A DNA stretch of 6,661 nucleotides from assembly GCA_017530465.1 (NCBI GenBank), contig JAFXMJ010000414.1, forward strand, positions 1 to 6,661, given 5' to 3'. Position 1 is the first letter of the stretch; each line of letters opens with the position of its first letter. Under the pieces are notes generated by a model. It saw nothing but the letters and a program-made list of their open reading frames with translations, made no database searches and was not told the origin of the DNA. This document shows, one piece after another, positions 1-6,495 of this stretch. This DNA is from Bacteroidales bacterium (GTDB lineage: Bacteria; Bacteroidota; Bacteroidia; Bacteroidales; UBA3824). The position numbers and the translations under genes were made by a program.

Positions 1-312
1 GACCGTCGCCACGTGATAATTTCCGGCACGGCAAGCATCGACAACAAGGGAAATATCGTTGCCCCCGGCGACATCAAAGCGCAGACACTCAGAATGATAG
101 AAAACGTCCGCGCATTGCTCAACGAAGGCGGCGCATCGTTCAACGATATTGCACATATCATCTGTTATCTTCGCGATGTGGCTGATTATCAAGTGGTAAC
201 AAAGATTATGCAAGAAACCTTCGGCAATGTCCCAATGGTAATCACCCTCGCCCCCGTCTGCCGTCCGGGTTGGCTGATTGAGATGGAATGTATGGCGGTG
301 GTAAGGGCGTAA
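1..312 (+). CDS. RidA/YjgF-fold protein, C-terminal fragment (possibly chorismatase-like), 5' end outside window
   Basis: The frame is open from base 1 to the TAA at 310-312, giving about 103 residues. The GTG at 13 is probably internal, because the reading frame continues upstream and the visible part begins inside a conserved strand (VIISGTASID). The segment has the features of a RidA/YjgF domain: the SGTASI strand, a GDIKAQT helix start, an ENVRALL helix, a YLRD strand, and a C-terminal CRPGWLIEME strand whose Arg is a plausible substrate-carboxylate contact. The SGTASI...GD..AQT pattern and the C-R-P-x4-E-x-E ending also resemble the C-terminal half of chorismatases (FkbO/Hyg5/XanB2 group), which share this fold. 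That would fit a longer protein of which only the last domain is visible. The product would be cytosolic. Codon use is G+C-richer than the next gene, which starts only 30 bases downstream on the same strand. Family fold is fairly sure; the exact reaction is not. Confidence 0.8.
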   Translation, partial: DRRHVIISGTASIDNKGNIVAPGDIKAQTLRMIENVRALLNEGGASFNDIAHIICYLRDVADYQVVTKIMQETFGNVPMVITLAPVCRPGWLIEMECMAVVRA

Positions 313-317
313 CTCGT

Positions 318-330
318 TTACGCTCCGTAA
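318..330 (+). other. Small hairpin between the RidA-like gene and ccsBA
   Basis: TTACG (318-322) and CGTAA (326-330) form a perfect 5-bp stem with a 3-base loop, 5 bases after the stop of the first gene and 13 bases before the ATG of the next. The following bases are A+T-rich but not a clean T-run, so it could be a weak terminator, an RNA-processing or stability element, or chance. Confidence 0.25.
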
Positions 331-342
331 TATTCAATTATT

Positions 343-2301
343 ATGCGCAAAATATTAAAAATCACCATTCTCTCCTCCTTTTCCGCCGTCATTCTTGCAA
401 TGGCGGTGGCAACGTTTTTTACACAGTCGATTGCTGATGAAAAGGTATATTCCACATATTGGTTTGTGGGAATTTGGGCGGTATTGACAGTGGGAGCGGC
501 AGTGGTAATTGTGAAAAAACTGTACAAAAAACTGCCGGTATTTGTACTGCATATTAGTCTGATAATCATTCTTTTAGGTGCATTGTTAACCAAAATAACA
601 AGCAAAGAAGGATTGCTACATTTGCGCGAAAAAGAGTCGGCAGATTTCTTTGTGCTAAAAGAAAATATGTTTAAGGAAAATCTCGGTTTCAAAATTCAAT
701 TAGACAGTTTTCTTATCAAAAACTATCAGGGAACCACTATGCCACAAGATTTTGAGAGTCATATTACGGTAAACGACAATGAAAAATCCGTTATTTCTAT
801 GAACAATATTTTCAAGAAAAACGGCTATCGTTTTTATCAAACAAGTTTCGACGAAGATTACCGAGGAACCATTCTGTCAGTTAATTACGACCCGTATGGA
901 ACGCCGCTTACATATCTTGGTTATGTGCTTTTTGCGTTGTCGGGACTTTGGATTTTGTTTTCAAAAAAGGCTGATTTCGTGAATCTTTTGCGACATCCCG
1001 CATTAAAAAAAGGTGGACTGTTTGTCGCGCTTATTTGTCTAAGCCTAAACGCCAATTCGCAGACAAAAAAAATCCCAACAATTTCGTTTGAAGAGTCTGA
1101 CAAAATAGCCACAAAACAGATTGTTTATAACGGTAGAATTGCACCGTTCAATACAATGGCAAGAGATTTTGTATCAAAGATTTACGGCAAGCCAAACTAT
1201 CACAATCTCACTGCCGAACAGGTGGTTTGCGGGTGGATTTATAGTCCGCAAGTTTGGAAAGACGAAAAGATGATTTTGATAAAAGATGCCGCGTTGCAAC
1301 GTCAACTTGGCGTAGAAAAATACGCTTCGTTTGCCGATTTTTTTGACGAAAACGAAAATTACCGTCTCAACGATTTTGAAATCACAAAAGCCGTGCGCGA
1401 AACCGATGAAAAAATCGGTTTGATTCTAATGCTCACCGGTGGAAAATTGTTTCAAGAATCGGACGTAAAAATCTCAGAATCAAAGATTAACGCCGAAATT
1501 ATTTACAACAAAATCAATTTTGCAAAAATCCTTTTTATGGCAAATCTTACCATAGGATTTTTGGCGTTTTTTGTAATGATTTTTGCAAAACAATTTCCAA
1601 AAATCGTGTTCAAAACACTCAGAATTTTGTTGATAATTTCATTGTTTTTTGACCTTTGCGGATACGTTTTGCGATGGTATATTTCGGGACGAGTTCCAAT
1701 GGGCAACGGTTATGAAACAATGCTATTTATGTCGTTGGTAATTATGATTTTAGCGTTGATTTTCGGCAACAAAATCAAAATTCTTACGCCGTTTGGATTT
1801 TTGATTTCGGGATTTACGCTTTTGGTGGCGTGGCTCGGTCAGCGAAATCCGCAAATTACGCCATTGATGCCGGTTTTAAATTCGCCGATTCTCAGTGCGC
1901 ACGTTTCCACAATTATGATTGCTTACGCGCTGTTGGCGTTCACATTTTTCAATGGAATATTTTCGTTTTTTATCAAAGACGAAGAAAAACTTTCGCAACT
2001 CACCATCTTGAGCCGCATAATGCTCTATCCCGCTGAAATTCTATTAGGTATAGGAATTTTCTTGGGTGCAGTTTGGGCAAATATTTCGTGGGGACGATAT
2101 TGGAGTTGGGACCCGAAAGAAACTTGGGCATTGATAACTTTTATGATTTACGCCGTCGGTTTTCATAGAATTTCGCTAAAATTCCTTCAAAACAACCGCC
2201 ATCAGCACCTTTTTTTTGTACTTGCATTTCTCACAGTGCTGATGACGTATTTTGGCGTAAATTACTTCTTGGGTGGTATGCATAGTTATGCAAATGGTTG
2301 A
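343..2301 (+). CDS. ccsBA: CcsBA-type cytochrome c haem lyase (fused ResB/CcsA), system II
   Basis: This 652-residue inner-membrane protein should move or hold haem and attach it to CXXCH motifs of periplasmic c-type cytochromes. The ResB-like half has membrane segments near 9-27, 41-57, 66-83 and 187-206, with a shortened periplasmic loop at about 84-186. A further hydrophobic segment (223-237) leads into a periplasmic domain (240-394) containing NGRIAPFNTMARDF and the Y-x-NLTAEQVVCGWI pattern typical of Bacteroidetes and Campylobacterota CcsBA. The CcsA half (about 395-645) has some eight segments and the tryptophan-rich WWD haem-handling motif at 583-597 (WGRYWSWDPKETWAL). Four histidines sit where the CcsBA haem ligands are expected: H70 and H608 near membrane segments, and H520 and H647 in external loops. 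It is short beside the roughly 930-residue Helicobacter protein. No CXXCH cytochrome or ResA-like partner is in the window. It may be cotranscribed with the upstream gene (30-base gap). Base composition is markedly A+T-rich. Confidence 0.93.
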   Translation: MRKILKITILSSFSAVILAMAVATFFTQSIADEKVYSTYWFVGIWAVLTVGAAVVIVKKLYKKLPVFVLHISLIIILLGALLTKITSKEGLLHLREKESADFFVLKENMFKENLGFKIQLDSFLIKNYQGTTMPQDFESHITVNDNEKSVISMNNIFKKNGYRFYQTSFDEDYRGTILSVNYDPYGTPLTYLGYVLFALSGLWILFSKKADFVNLLRHPALKKGGLFVALICLSLNANSQTKKIPTISFEESDKIATKQIVYNGRIAPFNTMARDFVSKIYGKPNYHNLTAEQVVCGWIYSPQVWKDEKMILIKDAALQRQLGVEKYASFADFFDENENYRLNDFEITKAVRETDEKIGLILMLTGGKLFQESDVKISESKINAEIIYNKINFAKILFMANLTIGFLAFFVMIFAKQFPKIVFKTLRILLIISLFFDLCGYVLRWYISGRVPMGNGYETMLFMSLVIMILALIFGNKIKILTPFGFLISGFTLLVAWLGQRNPQITPLMPVLNSPILSAHVSTIMIAYALLAFTFFNGIFSFFIKDEEKLSQLTILSRIMLYPAEILLGIGIFLGAVWANISWGRYWSWDPKETWALITFMIYAVGFHRISLKFLQNNRHQHLFFVLAFLTVLMTYFGVNYFLGGMHSYANG

Positions 2302-2310
2302 GGCTCACGT

Positions 2311-2326
2311 GGTTATTATTATAACC
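2311..2326. terminator. Hairpin at the convergent gene junction, possible weak bidirectional terminator
   Basis: GGTTAT (2311-2316) and ATAACC (2321-2326) form a perfect 6-bp stem with a TATT loop. It lies 9 bases after the ccsBA stop and overlaps the TAA of the oppositely oriented gene (2319-2321). Neither strand has a long T-run immediately after it, so intrinsic termination would be weak. Position between two converging genes is the main argument. Confidence 0.3.
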
Positions 2327-3614
2327 CCTTAATCCATTCCACCAATTCCCAACAATCGTATCCGCCGCTCCATTGCACTTCAAAATCCACGTCGTTGCCC
2401 ATATTTGAGAGCATTGCGGCGAGGGTGATGCTTTCGGTGATTGGCACTGATGCGTCGAGTGTGCCGTGGCGGATGTACCATCGGCGCGGTATTGTCGGGG
2501 TGGGGTAGGCGAGGTGGTAGATTATGTTCATCTGCTTGATGCTCAATGCGTAAGCGTCTGACGGTTGCTCGCCGTAGGCTTTGGTGGCGAGGGCGTTGAA
2601 ATAATTTCGGTAGCCGTTTTTGGGCGCGATGGCGCGGACGGCGGTCAGGTATTCATTGAGGTCAAAATTCAATGCGTAGTCGTCTTGCTCGTGCGAATCG
2701 TAATAATAATCGGGGCCCACGTCGTCGGGGATTGCAATGCCGAGCGACAGGTCGCGCTGCACCGATTCAAACAATATCTCTTTCAGGTAGTTGCGATAAG
2801 TATTTGTGGTGAGCGGCGTTTCGCTTTCGGGTATCAGGAGTGCCAACGTGTCCAATTGACGGGTGTAGTCGCCCTTGTGGTCCACGAGCCATTCGCCGCT
2901 GCGTGCCGACATCAGTGGGTCGGTAAGCGGTGCAAAACACGCCACAGCCATAACCTTGTCCGAGCATTTTGCCGCGCCAACAACCTCTAATGCGTTGTCG
3001 TACAGAGGATTGTCGGCTGTTGCGCCCAAAAGTGCCGCAAGTCCGCCGCCCGCCATACTGCCGGTGGCAATTATTTTTTCGGACGAGCCGGGGATGGCGT
3101 TGTCGTTGGCGCGGAGGTAACGCACGGCGGCTTTGAGGTCGATGAGCGGCGCGGGAAGTTTGCCGCAATAGGCGACGTCGGTTTCGGTGGATGTAGCCTT
3201 TTTTTTCTTCTTTTTTTTGCCGTTTTGTTTCTCTATGGTGTTGAGAGTCATAGAGTTGTAACCACGACAACCAACAATGCAAACCACAATGCCGTTGCGT
3301 AATGCGATGCCTGTTTCGTCGGTGGGCGAGGGGAGTTGTGGCGTTGCGCTGCGGAAGTCGGGGGTATAAGCCTTCAATATAATTGGCGCGTCGGATTGTG
3401 CATTGTCGGGTACAAAAACGCTGAGGCACTGCGAGTTGGTGTCTATTGCATTGTCGATGTAACGGATTCGCTCGTAAGCCTTATATGCCGCTGTTGTGCC
3501 GTCGGGAAAAGTGATTTTGCGGCTTGTTGCTTTCAGCGTATTGAAATCCACGCCCTGCGCGGCGACTATTGCCGCCGTCGCAAGGTGCAGAAATATTGTA
3601 GTTATTAATTTCAT
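2319..3614 (-). CDS. Secreted alpha/beta-hydrolase-fold protein of the subtype B tannase family, probably catalytically inactive
   Basis: A 431-residue protein with a signal peptide (1-19, probable cleavage after VAA before Q20). The body follows the subtype B tannase/feruloyl-esterase-like pattern: KAYERIRYIDNAIDTNSQCLS..VFVP (45-69), an RGY segment near 117, APLIDLKAAVRYLRAND (155-171), PGSSEKIIATG (175-185), LLGATADNPLY (195-205), GEW (240-242), IRHGTLD (381-387) and a closing YDCWELVEWI (419-428). At the nucleophile elbow, where the family has G-T-S-A-G-G, this protein has G-S-M-A-G-G (185-190), so Met187 occupies the Ser site. The H-x-GDYD stretch that supplies the catalytic His reads W-S-G-G-Y-D (415-420) with no His. 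Asp387 remains. A run of seven lysines (133-139) lies in the loop before the elbow helix. Its ATG overlaps the TGA of the lipoprotein gene by four bases (ATGA), implying translational coupling. A binding or otherwise non-esterase role is inferred. Confidence 0.85.
   Translation of the reverse strand: MKLITTIFLHLATAAIVAAQGVDFNTLKATSRKITFPDGTTAAYKAYERIRYIDNAIDTNSQCLSVFVPDNAQSDAPIILKAYTPDFRSATPQLPSPTDETGIALRNGIVVCIVGCRGYNSMTLNTIEKQNGKKKKKKKATSTETDVAYCGKLPAPLIDLKAAVRYLRANDNAIPGSSEKIIATGSMAGGGLAALLGATADNPLYDNALEVVGAAKCSDKVMAVACFAPLTDPLMSARSGEWLVDHKGDYTRQLDTLALLIPESETPLTTNTYRNYLKEILFESVQRDLSLGIAIPDDVGPDYYYDSHEQDDYALNFDLNEYLTAVRAIAPKNGYRNYFNALATKAYGEQPSDAYALSIKQMNIIYHLAYPTPTIPRRWYIRHGTLDASVPITESITLAAMLSNMGNDVDFEVQWSGGYDCWELVEWIKGL
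3199..3218 (-). repeat. Double A8 homopolymer tract encoding seven lysines
   Basis: On the coding strand the tract reads A8-GAAG-A8 within the tannase-like gene, encoding K133-K139. Two 8-base homopolymers in one short stretch are prone to polymerase or sequencing slippage. The frame is intact as given. Confidence 0.75.
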
Positions 3615-4522
3615 TTCTGTTGGTAGAAAGTCTTGAATGTGCCTTCGCTGTTGGTTTCCGTCTGCACATTGTCGTTGTAGGTGTATGTGGTGACAGTTTT
3701 ATTAGTGCCGTTGTCGTATGTCTTTTTGATTATGAGATTGTCGGCGTTGTATTCGTAAGTGATTGTTGCTGAGAGTTTTTGATTGCTGTCGTACTCTGTT
3801 TCTTTGGTTAGGAGTCCTTTGTCGTTGTATTCGTAAATGAATCTGAACGAATTGATGAGTTTGCTCTCGTCGTCGTAGTCGCGGCGGAAGGATTTTTCTT
3901 CTACGACGAGGTATTTGTCGCCAAATTTCTTATACTGTTTGGTGACGTAGTTGGAAGGCTTGGCGTCGGTGATGTCGTGGTTGTGCGGATTGTCGGCGTC
4001 GTCCCAAGGAATTTCCATCTCGTAATTTTCCGTCAGGGTGTCGTATTTGCACTCTGCATCAAGGTAATAGGTGATTTCCTTGACGTCAAAATACGACTGC
4101 CAGCCCTCCGCCATTTCGCTGCCTTCGCCAATGCGTACGTTGCCCTTGTAGGCGTATTTGTATTCCGATTCGTGGTCGTTGCCAGTTGTGTTGAGGCAGT
4201 ATTTCCATATCAGGCGTCCTTGTTCGTCGTATTTGTAGTCACAATCGTCGATTAAATCGTAACGGCTGCAATTTCTGATGACGTATCCTTTGTCGTTGTA
4301 AGTCCACGTTTCCAAGGTGTCGCCCTTGTCGTTGATGACGTAGAGCGGCTTCTCCCAATCGACGTTGCTGTCCGCGCTTTTGGGAGCTGGTGTTGCGGCA
4401 ATTGTGGCATCAGCGTTGGAAGCATTGCCGCCATCGCCGTTGCCATTGTTGCTGCCGCTGCCCCCACACGCCGTCAGCAATATTGAGGTTGAGAATATTG
4501 CTGCAAATAATGTGTTTTTCAT
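3611..4522 (-). CDS. Lipoprotein with YD-like repeats, function unknown
   Basis: The chosen ATG at 4520-4522 gives 303 residues beginning with a textbook lipoprotein signal (hydrophobic 4-16, lipobox LTAC with lipidated Cys19). The longer frame to 4588 would bury that signal behind 22 residues and overlap the receptor gene's end. After Cys19 comes a Gly/Asn/Ser/Ala-rich tether (20-52) with few acidic residues, so the acidic surface-export signal known from some Bacteroidetes lipoproteins is not obvious. The folded part carries repeats of the form aromatic-x-YN/YD-x-x-G-x-L: YNDKGYV (75-81), YDEQGRL (98-104), YNDKGLL (232-238), YNADNLI (258-264) and YNDN (282-285), spaced about 23-27 residues in each cluster, with a diverged middle (about 120-225). 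These resemble RHS/YD beta-repeats, often found in cell-surface proteins, but this is far too short for a toxin-carrying RHS shell. It lies between the receptor gene (49-base gap) and the tannase-like gene (4-base overlap). No specific function is recognised. Confidence 0.87.
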   Translation of the reverse strand: MKNTLFAAIFSTSILLTACGGSGSNNGNGDGGNASNADATIAATPAPKSADSNVDWEKPLYVINDKGDTLETWTYNDKGYVIRNCSRYDLIDDCDYKYDEQGRLIWKYCLNTTGNDHESEYKYAYKGNVRIGEGSEMAEGWQSYFDVKEITYYLDAECKYDTLTENYEMEIPWDDADNPHNHDITDAKPSNYVTKQYKKFGDKYLVVEEKSFRRDYDDESKLINSFRFIYEYNDKGLLTKETEYDSNQKLSATITYEYNADNLIIKKTYDNGTNKTVTTYTYNDNVQTETNSEGTFKTFYQQK

Positions 4523-4547
4523 AATTCGGATGTTAGTGTTTTGGGGA

Positions 4548-4555
4548 CAAATATA
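4548..4555 (-). promoter_or_regulatory. Possible internal -7 promoter element for the lipoprotein gene
   Basis: The minus strand reads TATATTTG, matching the Bacteroidetes -7 consensus TAnnTTTG, 25 bases upstream of the chosen lipoprotein ATG. The nearest upstream TTTG (4580-4583) is 24 bases away, longer than the usual 19-21, so the -33 half is weak. It could give the two downstream genes some transcription independent of the receptor. Confidence 0.35.
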
Positions 4556-4571
4556 CAAATTTTTTTGATAA

Positions 4572-6458
4572 TTACTTTCCAAAATCAAGTTTTATGCCGC
4601 CCATAAACGTTGCTTTGGGCATCGGGAATCCTGCGTAGGTCTGATAGCGTTCAGCCATAAGGTTTTCGCCGCGAACGTAGAGGCGCACCATTTTGTTGAT
4701 GTTGTAGCCCAACGAGGTGTTTACGAGGGTGTAATTTTCCTTGATTGGGTCGTCGCCGGTGGTGATGTAGAGTCCCGAAATGTTCTCAATGGAAGCGTTG
4801 GCGGTCCAAGAGCCGTGCTTGTAGGTCGCGCCGAGGTAGAGTTTGCCTTCGGGTGCGCCGGTAATCGGTTTTTTCATATAGAGGTACGAATAGTTGGCGT
4901 TCAATGTCCACCAGCGACCGAAGGAATAGTCACCCTCTATCTCAAAACCGTAATTGTGGAAAGTGCCTGTGTTCAAGTTGATTGGCTTGGGCACTTCCGG
5001 CGGGCGGTGGGTCTCGATTTTGTTTTTGCCGTCAACTATAAACATCGTAAGTCCAAATGTGCCGTTGGTGCCGCGTTTGAGGTATGCGAGTTCGTAATTC
5101 ATCATACGCTCAGGTTCGAGGGCGTCGTTGTGCGGCGGAAACATATACATATCCCTGATTACGGGGTTGGCGAATCCTTTGGAAACCAACAACTTGACAT
5201 CTTGTGTTTTGGGGAAATGGAACACGATTCCGCCTTGTGGTACAATCTCGGTGCCAACTTGCGAATGGTGATCGACGCGGAGTCCAAAATCCAATGTTAC
5301 AAGTCCCGTGATGCCTTGGCGGATGTCGATGTAGCCCGCAATTTCGTTTTGGTCTTCGGTGGTGTAGTCGGATTTGTGAGTGCCGTTGCTCTTCAACTCC
5401 TGCCAAGCGTCGCCGCCAAAGTTTTGATAATCAAAGCCGAAGGTGATATTATTGCCTGTAAAAATCCTAAGATTCTGGAACGCTGTTATGCCGGCGATGT
5501 GGTCATTGTGCATATAATAATAGTCGGTGGCGGGCTTGTCGGCGGTGTGTCCGTCGTCGATGTCGTGGTGTCCCCAGTCGTAGAAGGCGCGGATTGTGCC
5601 GTCGGTCTTGCCGTAAGAATTTGATACAGAAACGCTTGCAAGTCCGCGAGTGATTTTGCCACGGAAGTCGAGTAGGGGAGCGTCGGTGGGGCCTGGGTTG
5701 CGGAATTCAAAGTGGGTCAGGTCGATGTCCGCCGCAGTTTTCCAATTTGCATTGAAATCGTAGCCCAATTTTACAAAACCAGCGGTCTGTTCAAAGTCGG
5801 AGAGCGGGCGGTGCCCGTCGGTGCGTTGGTAGTTGAGGTTGGCAATTGCGGAAAATTTGCCGCTGCGAATCATATTGTTGCTCTCCGCCGTCACCGTGCC
5901 GTAAGAACCCGCGCCAAGGTTAAGACTGCCCTTGTAGCCATCCTCAGTGGCTTTTTTGGTCACGATGTTGATGACTCCGCCCATCGCGTTGGAGCCGTAG
6001 AGCACCGATGCAGGGCCGCGAAGGACTTCGATTTTTTCTGCCATCATTCCCATATATGCGTCGGGTATGGGGTGTCCCATAAGTCCGGCGTATTGCGGCT
6101 GACCGTCGATGACAACGAGGAGGTTGCTGCCGTCGCCAACACCGCGTATCTTCATACCGCCGGCTGAATTGGTGGAGATACCGTAGCCGATGACGCCTCG
6201 TGACGTGGAGAAAAGTCCGGGTGTGAGTTCCATAATGGTCGGTATAACCGATGTCTGGTAGTTGGCGGAGAGTTGATCGCCCGTGATGGACGTTACAGTC
6301 ATTGGAATTTGACGGAGCAAAGTGGCGTTGCGAGTGCCCGTAACAACGATGACGTCGTGTCGTTGCAGCGCGATAGAATCTTTTTCTTCGTCGGTCTGCG
6401 CGGCGGCTGTCAACGTTGTGACGCACATCGCCGCGATGATTGTGGTTTTTCTTATCAT
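4572..6458 (-). CDS. TonB-dependent outer-membrane receptor (FepA/BtuB/CirA-like), substrate unknown
   Basis: A 628-residue protein with a signal peptide (1-20, AAA before Q21), a TonB-box-like stretch DVIVVTGTR (35-43), a plug domain (about 45-168) with MKIRGVG (102-108), VVIDGQP (115-121), EKIEVLRGPASVLYGSNAMGGVINIV (141-166), and a 22-strand-type barrel from about 175 to the C-terminal strand FMGGIKLDFGK. It has no N-terminal carboxypeptidase-regulatory domain, so it is not of the SusC polysaccharide type. Its length fits receptors for metal chelates or small organic ligands. Loops carry many His and Met (for example GHH at 296-298, YYMHNDH at 314-320, DHH at 396-398, DMYMFPPH at 436-443), which hints at a metal-containing ligand but does not prove it. 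It is the first gene of a likely three-gene unit and has its own promoter just upstream. The short leader has no cobalamin riboswitch, weakening a B12 assignment. Family certain; substrate not. Confidence 0.95.
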   Translation of the reverse strand: MIRKTTIIAAMCVTTLTAAAQTDEEKDSIALQRHDVIVVTGTRNATLLRQIPMTVTSITGDQLSANYQTSVIPTIMELTPGLFSTSRGVIGYGISTNSAGGMKIRGVGDGSNLLVVIDGQPQYAGLMGHPIPDAYMGMMAEKIEVLRGPASVLYGSNAMGGVINIVTKKATEDGYKGSLNLGAGSYGTVTAESNNMIRSGKFSAIANLNYQRTDGHRPLSDFEQTAGFVKLGYDFNANWKTAADIDLTHFEFRNPGPTDAPLLDFRGKITRGLASVSVSNSYGKTDGTIRAFYDWGHHDIDDGHTADKPATDYYYMHNDHIAGITAFQNLRIFTGNNITFGFDYQNFGGDAWQELKSNGTHKSDYTTEDQNEIAGYIDIRQGITGLVTLDFGLRVDHHSQVGTEIVPQGGIVFHFPKTQDVKLLVSKGFANPVIRDMYMFPPHNDALEPERMMNYELAYLKRGTNGTFGLTMFIVDGKNKIETHRPPEVPKPINLNTGTFHNYGFEIEGDYSFGRWWTLNANYSYLYMKKPITGAPEGKLYLGATYKHGSWTANASIENISGLYITTGDDPIKENYTLVNTSLGYNINKMVRLYVRGENLMAERYQTYAGFPMPKATFMGGIKLDFGK

Positions 6459-6460
6459 AA

Positions 6461-6495
6461 TGATTATTTTTATATTAATGACACAAAAATAATCA
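6461..6495. repeat. Perfect 11-bp inverted repeat across the receptor promoter, candidate operator
   Basis: TGATTATTTTT (6461-6471) and AAAAATAATCA (6485-6495) are exact inverted copies separated by 13 bases. One arm covers the -7 box and the other ends 2 bases before the start codon, so a dimeric repressor or activator bound here would control initiation. The predicted transcript would contain only one arm, favouring a DNA-level role. Confidence 0.5.

Noticed and set aside
13..15. GTG as the start of the first gene
   Set aside because: The frame is open to base 1 and the conserved strand begins right at this codon, so a true start should be further upstream and outside the window.
2210..2217. 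T8 run near the 3' end of ccsBA as a phase-variation site or frameshift
   Set aside because: The frame stays intact and the conserved final segments including H647 follow it; a single 8-base run in an A+T-rich gene is unremarkable.
2767..3429. A 220-residue minus-strand open frame in another phase of the tannase-like gene
   Set aside because: The translation is rich in Arg, His and Gln and low in hydrophobic core residues, typical of an out-of-frame shadow, and the family motifs are all in the other phase.
4556..4567. CAAATTTTTTTG hairpin between receptor and lipoprotein genes as a terminator
   Set aside because: The stem would be only four A/T-rich pairs; it would not end transcription and is better read as part of the A+T-rich promoter region.
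4523..4588. Upstream extension of the lipoprotein start to 4588
   Set aside because: It would put 22 residues before a clear lipoprotein signal peptide and overlap the receptor's 3' end; the ATG at 4522 gives a normal lipobox at Cys19.
4815..5624. A 269-residue open frame on the plus strand
   Set aside because: It lies wholly antisense to the receptor gene, whose protein is unmistakable. Its translation is Val/Gly-rich with no recognisable domain or start context, as expected from the reverse reading of G+C-rich codons.
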